The notes under the pieces were generated by a model, which ran no database searches, had not been told where the DNA came from, and saw only the letters and a program-made list of their open reading frames with translations. From Antedon mediterranea (Eukaryota; Echinodermata; Crinoidea; Comatulida; Antedonidae): a stretch of 64,000 bases of DNA. Of this stretch, positions 32,828-42,953 are shown piece by piece; position 1 is the first letter of the stretch; every line of letters starts with the position of its first letter. A program made the translations under genes and the position numbers. The DNA is taken from contig NC_092671.1 in NCBI RefSeq assembly GCF_964355755.1, positions 33,437,304 to 33,501,303 on the forward strand, given 5' to 3'.

Positions 32828-33764
32828 TGTAGTCTTTGTTGATGAGTTGCTCAAAGTTCTGTGACTGGACTACTGGTAGACCGTAGTGTTCAACTGATTT
32901 TCCACTGATTCTCAGTAACTCTTGTTGAATTAAATGTAAACATTCATTGTGGATGATACATGTCTCTCTACCTTCATGGTCAGGCGGTAAACCTGCCTTA
33001 TAAAATAGGTCATCTGAAATGTGATGTTTATGTTGTTCCCATAATGTTAATGGGTCACTTGGTTCGCAAGCTGTTAGAATCATTGTGAACAGTTTTCGCA
33101 AATGGTGTCCGGTATTTGCTAAAGCAGCTTCTTCCAAAGCTCGGTGGTAATGTTGGTCATTATCAATTAGACCCATAGCTAGACATGTGGCGTGATAGGT
33201 GTCAAATTCTACTTCATTAAAGGTCTTTAAGTCCTTGTATGACTTAGGGCCACGCTTTTCGTGTAACAATAGTCTCATATAGTAACACTTTCTTTGTTTT
33301 GGGCTAATCGTATACACTCTTCCAAGACATGGAGACCTGAAAACTCCTGGGCTGCTTTCGGATGGTACACCTTGTTTGCGACGGTTCCACTTTTTAGCTT
33401 TGTTATGCCATGTATAATATTGGGGAACTTCTACATAAAGTAGTGATTGTGCGAAGTCGTCGGTTTGACAAAGAGTGAAAAATGCAGTCAGCATAGTTTT
33501 TGGTGGGGTCCCCAAAGCGATTCGACGTGCATTTTCTTCTGTGAAGTAAACTCGTTGGCCGTTTTCTAAGTGTATAGATAACTGAAACACTGGAGGGTAT
33601 CTTTGGTGAATAGGAAATCCGAGTATCCGCATCGCTGCCTCCATGCTGCCGACATATCTAGCTTCTTGATATTGAGTAATCTCGTCATTAGCTTCCATTG
33701 TCTGAACAGAGAATATGGCCTGATCAGATCCTTTATGTACATATTTTAAACGTATTTGATACAT
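32799..33764 (-). pseudogene. Helitron Rep-to-helicase linker region
   Basis: It opens with the tyrosine-containing LKYVHKGSDQA segment that normally ends the Rep domain. GTPPKTMLTAFF, VPQYYTWHNKAKKW and the RVYTISPKQRKCYYMRLLL block follow, typical of animal Helitrons. It stops in SRVEATL, which is translated from the end of the inserted element 32058-32827; host coding ends at INKDY. Confidence 0.9.
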
Positions 33765-33905
33765 TTGATTGAACTGCAGATTTCTACATTAGTATGACAG
33801 CCCATGTGGCGCAGTAGTTCTTTATTATTATGGTACAATCCAGCGATTATCGATGTCTGTTTGAATTATCTCACCATCAAGTACCTTTATTATGGAAATG
33901 ACATG

Positions 33906-35060
33906 TCACCCATCTTCTGGTGAACTTCGTTTATACTTTGGATATGAGTCGTTTCCCTGAACAGTGTTCTGTTGAAATTCCTTGGGGAAGTGTTTTGTAC
34001 AGTGATTGTCTTTCATACACGGATTATTCGGTTTTAGTTGTCCACATGGGCCATGAATCATGTGTGATTTTACCAAATTATGAAGTGTTGGTTCAGTTGT
34101 TGGGCTTGGTATTTCAGCAGAAATTATGGAGTCCATATCTTGGGGATTGATTTTTGATCCAGACTGAAGCCACAATAGTATGTGTGCATGGGGTAATCCC
34201 CTCTTTTGGAATTCTACAGAATATAACCAAGCTTGCAATTTTCCAAAGAAGCCATTTTTGAATAAGTTCATCATGTGTTTCAGTTTTAAATGAAGGACAT
34301 GCACAACAATATCTGGGCGGTCATTGGGATTCTGGTTTGGCAATAGATTATTTACTATTTCCTTCCACTTAGGATTTGTGGTTGTCGTAATGAATAAAGA
34401 AGGGCGACCATATGCTCTGATGTAAGTGATGGAGTCTTGCTGGCGCTCATGCATATATCGAGGTCCCCCTGTGTATGAAGATGGAAGTATAATTCGTTGT
34501 CCTACTGTTCTTGGGTCACTGTCTTCAGCCAAGATAGAATCACGGAAATTTTGATAACTGTCTGCTCTCAACGACTTTTGCTCTCTTCTCAAGTACTGTA
34601 AACGTTCAGTTTCAATTTTACAAAATACATCCACTATATACTGTTGAAACAGTCTACGACAATAAAGTAGATGGTTAGTTGGCCTACACATCATGTGATA
34701 TCGGTAATATTGCATTTGTGTAATTTTACGACCAGCATCTGTGTGAAGATATATGGAATATCCATCAGTTCCGTGCATGAAAAGGATTGGGTATTGAAGT
34801 GTATCATACGCTCTGTGTAATTCTGACACGTGCCGTAACCCTCCTTCTCGTTCATGCAAAACGATATCTCTATTCATACACGGTTCGTTGGGCATCAGAA
34901 TGGCAACCTCGTTTCCAGTAGGTGGGTTGTACCTGCGAGCATGCTGGTTGTCCTCATGAATCACAATTCTCATGTTAGGGTCATCAATATTATTGACCAT
35001 TTCTAGGGCGATGTTTAGATTACGAATATATTTGTTATGTTGGTGTAATAGTCCATTCAA
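33906..35060 (-). pseudogene. Helitron Rep (HUH nuclease) domain
   Basis: It contains the Helitron-like block LFQQYIVDVFCKIETERLQY, the RPSLFITTTTNPKW motif and the HUH metal-binding motif GLPHAHILLWLQ. It ends at HCTKHFPKEF and a stop at 33906-33908. The conserved continuation DNRWIVPYN lies just after the stop and shifts frame, so the catalytic-tyrosine segment is separated from this ORF. Confidence 0.92.
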
Positions 35061-35114
35061 TGTATGGAGTATGTGTGGTTTCAGTTTAGAACTGAATAAT
35101 GATCGACGGGTTTG

Positions 35115-35873
35115 TTATTCCAAGTTATTATCCACAAAGTATATTTGTAGAAACTGTGGTGTAGCATCTGCATGTGGCCGTAAACTGCAAATTTTATGAC
35201 AAACTTGGCCCTGAACAGTAAAGTTTGGATTCCAGCCTTGTATATTGCGCTGCTTACAACCAAAACTGGTCATTTGGAAGGCTGAATTATAAAGCCTAAT
35301 GTCAGCTAAAAAAGAAGCGGAATCAGCATTAATTCCATTCAAAAGCGACATAAGATATTTAGGTGGTGATGGTATTGGCGTAAGAGTGATTTTTCCATCA
35401 TTACAACATAATGATTTTGTTTCCAATTTGAATCGGATGGCACCACATTTTACATTCATTGAGCCAATATCAGTTTTGTTTTGAAACAGGTGTTCGTGAT
35501 ATACAAAAGCTGGTGGTGTTGATGTTGTAGTATCCCATTGGTATGGAGCTGAGCGTGCTTCAGCTGATCTTACCGTTTCTCTCCGACGTCTGACAGCTGT
35601 CTCGTCGAGTGTTTCATTTCGCCTTGTAGTAGCTTTCCGGGAGCGATCGCATCCAAGTCTGTCTGTTGTCTGTTCAGGCGTTTCATTAAGCCTTGTAGTA
35701 GCTATCCTGGAGCGCTCACTTTCAAGTCTGGTTGTTGTCTGTTCAGGCGTTTCATTAAGCCTTGTAGTAGCTATCCTAGAGCGCTCACTTTCAATTCTAA
35801 CTGTTGTTTGTTCATTAGTCTCCTTTTTTTCTGGCAGCTGACATTCGTTGAACATCCTTAGATTTTCTTCCAC
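35115..35873 (-). pseudogene. Helitron protein, N-terminal repeat region and Cys-rich domain
   Basis: The first ~110 residues are a tandem array of a 22-residue charged unit (ESERSRIATTRLNETPEQTT and variants). The normal Helitron N-terminal region follows (MNVKCGAIRF..., CCNDGKITL, PPKYLMSLL). The frame continues directly into the Rep-domain ORF; only the TAA at 35115-35117 separates them, so this is one gene with a nonsense mutation. Confidence 0.85.
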
Positions 35874-36542
35874 TGGACAATGGGCGTTTTTTCCTTGGCG
35901 GCATGGTGATGTAGTTTAACACAGTAACAGTAAACAACGCTTGTATATTCACACAGGAATGGATGTCTGTAATGAGACAATCCAAGTGACCGATACATAG
36001 CTAGATATGGTTAAAGTACTTTGCTAAATGTGTAAATGAATAGGTGTCATATTGGTTAAAGAATAAAATATGTAAATCTATATACGCATTGCTAAGGATA
36101 ATTAAAATACTGTAAAACTTTTGTAGTATAATTTTACAATTCGATAGCCTACAACCCCGAGCCCTAGCAAAAAATGACATCACAAACCACCACACCACCC
36201 CCCGCCCCCACCCCTCCCACAAAAACCCCAGGAGTCGGGGGAATTTTTTTAAATGTAGTTTAAAACCTTCCGGGTACAATTGCCATCATTTTGATACCCC
36301 ATACGTATGGTTACGTGCAGAAACAGACATTTTTATAACGAACGTTGTGACCACATTTTGGTCCCTAACTTGGATCCTATGTGGCGGATGATGTTGAAAT
36401 ATAGCTTAGAACATTCCCGGTACAATTGCGGTCATTTTGATACCCCATATGTAAGATTATGTGCAGTAACAAAATTTTGTATAACGAACAAACAAACAGA
36501 CAAACTCTCTCTCTCTCTCACTTATAGTATAGATATGAGGGC

Positions 36543-36636
36543 GTATCAATTTGATCTCTGGTGCGCGTGCGTACAACTGAGGACTAGTGCTGTTCCGCCG
36601 TACCACGCCGAGAATGTTAAAGAGTCGCTATCCAAT
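36543..36636 (-). repeat. right copy of the 94-bp inverted pair
   Basis: Exact reverse complement of 30197-30290, starting 10 bp beyond the Helitron 5' terminus. Confidence 0.9.
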
Positions 36637-36649
36637 TTAGAATCTCTAA

Positions 36650-36792
36650 TTATATTTCTCCGAAGTATCGTAGGAATATTTTGTAATACAGCATCTCATT
36701 TATATCACATGTGGTGACTGTATCATGTAAGGTTACTACTAGGTAGATGATGTTGTAATACCAAATATTCCTATGATACTTCGGAAATAGAT
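36650..36792. repeat. hairpin-forming foldback element
   Basis: The arms ATTTCTCCGAAGTATCGTAG...TGTAATACAGCATCT and AGATGATGTTGTAATACC...ATGATACTTCGGAAAT are inverted copies of about 44 bp around a 55-bp centre. Non-coding. Confidence 0.75.
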
Positions 36793-37211
36793 ACAGTACC
36801 AAGAATCGGCTGATTTTAGGCAACAACACTTTTGGTTTACAATATTCACACGTTACAAAAGATCGACTCTTTAGAGTCATCGAAAGCCTATTCAGCACCA
36901 CGAAGACCAATGTTTGCAAACTCCTGTAAAATAAATATTCGTTTGTTTAAAATGTTGCTCAACCATGAGTGCAATAAAATGTGATGAAAACGTATTAGAT
37001 GAAACAGATCTATTTATTGTCAAAACATGGAGGTAAATTTTGTACCTCCATTGTCAAAATGAGTAAAACAAATCAGCAACAATGTATAGCAATTTCTCGT
37101 AACGTGTCTTTCGATGAGGACATTGTTATAGTTTGTTAACCTAAGCAAACTATGAGTTTTGTAACAGAAGTTTTCTAAGTTAGATTGTATTGTAGGTCAT
37201 TTTACTGAAAC

Positions 37212-37497
37212 TTAAGCCTAATCTACACTAGAAAATATTTGTTTGGAACTGTTTGTAATTCCTGTCGAGACTGGATTGCTATAATTTTTCTGACTAGAGG
37301 ATCACATGACCATAAAGCACCCAACGACTATTTGATTTGCTGAGATCACAGCTAGTTTTGCAAGCAGATTAATGACCTAATTTCTGCAAACTAGCTTTTT
37401 ACAGTTTATCGTTTCTAAGTTTATCAACTGGTACACTAGCTTTTTGTTGACAAACTCAGAGTTTGTAAACTAAAGTTTGCCAGTGTAGACTGATTAA
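37212..37497. mobile_element. MITE-like element with CTACACTAG / CAGTGTAG ends
   Basis: The ends TTAAGCCTAATCTACACTAG and CCAGTGTAGACTGATTAA are imperfect inverted repeats flanking about 250 non-coding bp. TTAA occurs at both borders and may be the target duplication. Confidence 0.5.
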
Positions 37498-39366
37498 AAT
37501 TGCCAGTTCATTATTTATTTATTTGGTATATAAAAATATATTACAAAACGACAGTCAAGGACTGAAATTAATTGTATTACAAATAACTAAAAATTAGTTA
37601 AAATTGCTATAAAAATAGAAACATCTTATTAAAATTAGATATCGTACCATAAAATTATAAAACATACATGAACCTTAAAACATTCACTTATAACATATCT
37701 AAAAAAAGAGCTACAGTAGTGGTGCCTATTAATTATATCCACCATGGTGGGAACTGGAGACGACCTAATTCTGCTGGTTTTACAATGAGGTACTTCTAGA
37801 AACATTACTGTACAGTACTTACAGTTTAGTTGCCATGCTGATATCAAGCTTCGATATCTATGTTGATGTACTTGTGAACTGTAATCATCTAATCCGATGC
37901 ACTGATAATGTATAAATAGTGTTGAAAAATAATTAATTAATGTTCGGCTGTTATTTAAAATTGACTTTCACATTTAAAAAGAATAACAAATGTTTTTAAA
38001 TTTTATTCAACATTTTCATATTATTTATTAACGTTTGTTTACAATCAATATACATATATAATTAAAAGTAAAAGAGGCACAATTAGAAACAGTATAGAAA
38101 AATAACTATATATTATAAAACACAAAATAAAATATTATTCGTTCATAAAATTGAGTACGTCATTATTATTATTATTATTTAAGATTATTATTAGTATATA
38201 CATTATTAAAATTATTATATAAAAGGTCGAAACGGCATGTAATGTAATTATGGTAATACATGTTCTGTATTGTTGCCAAATTTATTTACGGCTGCTATTT
38301 AAAATTTACTTAGCATATAAAAAGAATTATAACAAATGTTTTTAATTACAATGAACATTTTCCTATTATGGTAATACATGATCTATTGTTATCATTATTG
38401 TCAAATTTATATATAAAACAATATTAAATTCTATTTATATAAAATTCAAGATATTTATATTCAAATACAAAACAACATTACAATTTTGAAATCATTTTAA
38501 ACATTTACAGAATATTATGGTAATCGAATTAGTATTTTAATTGTGATTATTTGAAAATCAATGAACTAATTACCGTACTTTATTTAAATGTACATAAATT
38601 AGCTAAGCCTGTGCTTATTAAATATTATGTTATATTTTGTATAAAATAAGCAAAATTAATTTGATATGCACCTGTTCTTCCACACCGTATTTGTACGTAA
38701 GTATGTTACACTACAGTTTTGTATTATACGCACATGAACTTATTTAATTTTTTTTAAATTCCTTTTTTTTGTGGATTTTACTTTTATGTTGAAACAAATA
38801 AACGATAAGGAAAGATTACCTTCGTGACGTTTCGTCGAAAATCTGTCAACTGCTTCAGACTAAAGCCTGGGTTGGAATTGTCTGGTTTAGTGTAAGTGAC
38901 CTACAACTTAAATCATAAAGAAAATACAATACATATTTTTCTAATCTTCCCCTTTTCCCGCCCACCTACAAGTGATATCACATGAACTACAAGACGCGCT
39001 TTTTCCTGAGCATCCATGTGATATTAGAAAAATAACTTCTAACTTGAATTATACATATCCACAATCACATGCATGTTACACGTTTAGAATGTTGATTTTT
39101 CAAATAAAAATTGTATATGCCAGAAAAAGATGTTGTATGTCTCTCTGTATCAAAAATACAATACACGTTACCGTAAAAAAAATGTAGGCTAAGCCTACAT
39201 TTAAAGGATAATGTGTACTGTATTTTCTTTATTAGTTAAGTCGTAGAGCTGCCGCTACTACTATACAATTTACAATATTAGTAAGTAAACGTATAATACT
39301 GTAGTATTTCAAATAACCTACCCTCTGAATAATAATGGAACGATCCATTTGATATCTGTTCTGTCC

Positions 39367-39398
39367 ATCTGAGTTTTCTAGATCTAGAAAACTCAGAT
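39367..39398. repeat. perfect 32-bp palindrome
   Basis: The half-site ATCTGAGTTTTCTAGA is followed immediately by its exact reverse complement. Degenerate half copies follow at 39399-39460 (CTGAGTTTTCTAGATC and CTGAGTTTTCTAGACC). It has no spacer and could extrude as a cruciform. Confidence 0.95.
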
Positions 39399-40014
39399 AT
39401 CTGAGTTTTCTAGATCGAGAAAAATCATATATATCTGAGATCTGAGTTTTCTAGACCATTTTCTATCCATTTTTGAGAGATGATATGTACTAATTTAGAC
39501 CAAAAAAGCATTTAAATTAGATTTAGATCGTTTATATGATGTTGATTAATTAATGGAAACATCTCTAAAAGACATGGGATCGTTGAAAAAAACATAATTA
39601 GCCTAGACGAGTTCCCGCCAACGGGTAAAAATCTAAGGATGTCATCAGAAATTTTGTTTAATAATATCTTCCAAAGACAGAAATGGAAAAATATTTATTA
39701 TATAGGTCTGCTAAAATGTTGTAGAATATACCTATTGTGGTAAACATAGAACAGCTAAGTTAAGTAACCGACATGGAGTAGGTGACATACATTTTACATT
39801 GTTCAGAACTAAGCATAGTTTATTAGGCCTACTGGTCGTTTGCGTAATAATTATACGGAAATATTATATTTACATCTGACCATCAGATCCCTCGATAGCC
39901 TTTATTACCAGACAATTATAACAATACAAAAACAAATTACAAATTATAATTTCACATCAATGATTTATTTAAATATCGAAAATTAATAAATGTTCACATA
40001 CACTCAATCTTGGA

Positions 40015-40133
40015 TCCCACTCTAGAGACGCAACGCAAGCGAGTTGACCAATCAAAAGCGACCGTTCGAAAAATCCATTGCTTATGATTGGTCACTAACG
40101 TTGCGCTTCGTGCATTGTGTCTCTCTAGTGGGA
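40015..40133. mobile_element. small foldback element
   Basis: The left arm begins TCCCACTCTAGAGACGCAAC and the right arm ends TGTGTCTCTCTAGTGGGA. The inner parts GACCAATCAAAAGCGA and GCTTATGATTGGTC also pair. About 119 bp in total, non-coding. Confidence 0.7.
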
Positions 40134-40918
40134 CAAAGCATATTAGTAATATATCAAGCATGCAGTAATAATTTGTACTGTACTCATAATAATTAATCAC
40201 ATGATAAAGTTGACAAAATTACAGATCAGGGTTGGTGAAATCTGTCCATTAACACTGGGCTTTATTTGTCCATTATAGGTTTTTTTTTCTGTCTACAACA
40301 AAAATTGACAGAAAAACAAAAATTCAATTTCAATTCAATTTTCTTTTCATAAGATACGCTTTATCGTTATGTAATAACATGAGAGTTTTTCTACAAGTAC
40401 AATGCACTTATGCTGGAGAAACTTAAATAAGCCCAGATAGGGCTATTTCCACCAGAAAAAAAATGACATCAATATTTTTTAAAAGGCCATATAAATAAGT
40501 AATTTATACCAAACGTTTTAGAGGTTTTTTCCTTTTTTTCTAAAGAAATAATTAAATGAGAATAAACGCGGCCTCTCTCATAGGCGACCGACCACAATCA
40601 AATTTATATCATGCCGTTTGTCTATTCATTATATTCGTCATATATTTTGGTACCAACAACATTAAACGACCAATAACTCATGTGCATATTATCACTAAAT
40701 TAATTTTATAAAATCTCACTATATCTACAGCAGACAAACTAATCTTTAACACTGTTTGACATTCACATGCTTAAAACAGTATTACCGTTACTAGAACTAC
40801 TTAATTTTGTAAATTGCTGCGGTGCTAATATACACAAATATTTTTGAGACATTTTAAATCTTACATATTTGAGGAAGATGCAATAATGTACCATGTGTAA
40901 TACAATCGTTTGTGGAAT

Positions 40919-41073
40919 AAATATATAAGGCTTGATTGTTACCGTAATTAAATATATAAGGCTTGATTGTTACCGTAATTAAATATATAAGGCTTGATTG
41001 TTACCGTAATTAAATATATAAGGCTTGATTGTTACCGTAATTAAATATATAAGGCTTGATTGTTACCGTAATT
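40919..41073. repeat. 31-bp tandem array, five units
   Basis: Five head-to-tail copies of a 31-bp unit starting AAATATATAAGGCTTGATTG and ending TTACCGTAATT, identical by eye. Confidence 0.97.
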
Positions 41074-41944
41074 AAGGATCGTAAGATCATACATTGATAT
41101 GATAAATTATTTAGATAATCTTTTTTACATTTTTGTATATATTTATATTGGCTCATATTTTATTTTAGTTATTTTATTTTCAACCTGTTATTGGTGTTTT
41201 ACACTGTTGGCTTGAAATAAGAAGAGAGAAGAGATAACACGATCATACATTTCTGTTCCTTTGACAAAATACAGTCTATGCCGAAAGAAAGCCAATACTG
41301 TCTTGAAAAGAAGCCCAAAATGGGTTTGCTTTCAAGATGGGCTTCTTTTCGAGATCACTTTTGCAAACCACAGAATTGGGTTTCTTTTCGAGATGGACTT
41401 CGTTTCGAGATTATTTTTTCAAACCAAGGAACGACTTCTTTTCAAATTGGATATCATTTCGAGGTCGGCTTCTTTTTTAGATTTTATGGTATGTCATCAA
41501 AACGGACATAGTAGCCCACATAAGCTCTTAAAATTCGTCTTTTAAAGGAAAATAAAATCATGTCAGGCCATCAGTAGGTATAATATGTAGTAATACCTCA
41601 TCCACCAAATCTTACATAAAATGCATACAATTCACCAAACAACATCGATAAATGAATATATTATACTAATAAAAAAACCAACATCAATTGAAATAAAAAG
41701 TACATCTTATCTACCAAATCTTACATAAAACTAATACAATCCACCAAACTACATCGATTAATGTATACCGGTATGTAATATTATTTTTTTAACGGTTTTT
41801 ATGGACTAGTTCCACTTTTATTTAATTTTGCTGCATTCACACTATAAGATATACACGTTCTCTATATTATATTGTTAATAATAAATACATAATTTAAAAA
41901 AATATATATCCATTATAACTCTATTTATAACTTAGAAATTAAGC

Positions 41945-42953
41945 TTACTTATGTTTGCATGTGAACATATAAACAATTGTGAAAAGATAAGGGTTGACCG
42001 ACGAGTTTATCGGTATGATAAACGTCGCTGCCCAAACGTAAATTTCCTCAGGAATAATCCACCACCCCATTTCTGAACAGAAACTCATTATGATTATCGG
42101 GAACCAGCAACAGAAATCGGTAAAGACTATGATCCCTAATTTCCTCGCCATTTTCAATTGTTCCTTTCGTTTTCTTCTTCTACAGACGGTGGCTCCTGAT
42201 CTCTGAACCGAGAAAAAAATGGTGGCATAACTCACAGCGATGACGATAAAACCTATTCCGTTAAACACAACAAAGATGGCAACGGCGTACTCCCATCCTG
42301 GCCATCGGCTTCTGGTTAGCGGAAGTGCAAGACATACGCTCTGCTTTCCATAGTAATTGTCGCCGAAATACGGTATGTCGATGAGGCCTAGTTTGTGTAC
42401 AACTGGTAAAAAACTGAGCACAATGAAAACCAGCCAAGCGATTCCGATGAGAATTCTGCAGTATTTGCGGTTGAGACGTCTGGTGCTAAATGGGTTTACG
42501 ATGTTAACAGCGCGATCAACGCTCATGACCATTAAAGTAAACACCGAACATTCACCCGAAAGAGTAGACACAGCCCCGGAAAAGCTACACAGGAAACTGT
42601 CTTTCCAATCCTTTGCAACTACCCAGTATCGTCCTCTGTAATGAACATCCGCACTTGCTATAATTACCAAATAAATAGCCATCAACAAATCGGACACAGC
42701 AAGGTTGGTGATCAGTGTGGTTTGAACCCTTTTCGCACTACTGTTGATATTACCGGTGTTGTCATCCTTTTTATAACGTCGTGATATGATCACAACTAAA
42801 TTACCAATGATGGATGATATTCCAATAAGGAACATCAACACTCGTAAGACTTCTCGTTTTAACAAATCTTTGCACGAAGAAAATACATCATCTGGTGATT
42901 CGCAGACTTCAATGTCACCGACAAGGCAACACAAACGCGCTAAATCCGTGTAC
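41945..42953 (-). CDS. receptor exon with complete seven-transmembrane domain
   Basis: The acceptor TTTAAG precedes YTDLARLCC. The cysteine hinge [16 protein letters not shown] follows, the signature linker of LGR/RXFP-type receptors. TM1 has GNLVVI, TM2 [11 protein letters not shown]3 ends in [12 protein letters not shown] (DRA instead of DRY), and TM6 has [12 protein letters not shown], characteristic of this receptor group. TM7 has [11 protein letters not shown] (NPxxF). The open frame ends only about seven residues after TM7. The stop TAA overlaps a potential donor (ACATAA|GTAAGC), so a C-terminal tail in a further exon is possible. The transmembrane domain without introns is usual for this family. 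Confidence 0.93.

Larger units (their letters stand above)
30451..36533 (-). mobile_element. Helitron, full-length but inactivated
   Basis: The minus-strand 5' end is TCTATACTATAAG at 36533 and the 3' end is TTTGCTAG at 30451. It inserted between A and T, as expected for Helitrons (5' TC, 3' CTAG followed by host T). It encodes, in order, an N-terminal Helitron-like domain, a HUH-type Rep nuclease and a PIF1-family helicase. The frame is broken by an in-frame TAA (35115-35117), frameshifts near 33850, 33775 and 31590, an in-frame TAG near 31010 and an inserted element at 32058-32827. Confidence 0.9.
36793..41944. other. intergenic region between the Helitron and the receptor gene
   Basis: About 5 kb of AT-rich DNA with no credible gene. 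It holds small repeats listed separately (37212, 39367, 40015, 40919). There is also an imperfect direct repeat of about 90 bp (near 37941-38030 and 38285-38370) containing AAGAAT(TAT)AACAAATGTTTTTAA. A TCTTTTCGAGAT-type direct repeat at 41330-41480 underlies a meaningless ORF. A possible minus-strand polyadenylation signal for the receptor (AATAAA) is near 41818. Confidence 0.6.

Noticed and set aside
30197-36636. 94-bp inverted pair as terminal repeats of a TIR transposon carrying the Helitron genes
   Set aside because: The Helitron's own TC and CTAG ends lie inside the pair; the pair is better explained as the target element.
41261-41545. 94-codon ORF with repeated LFEI/FEMDF phrases
   Set aside because: It arises from a short CTTCTTTTCGAGAT direct repeat; no homology or splice context.
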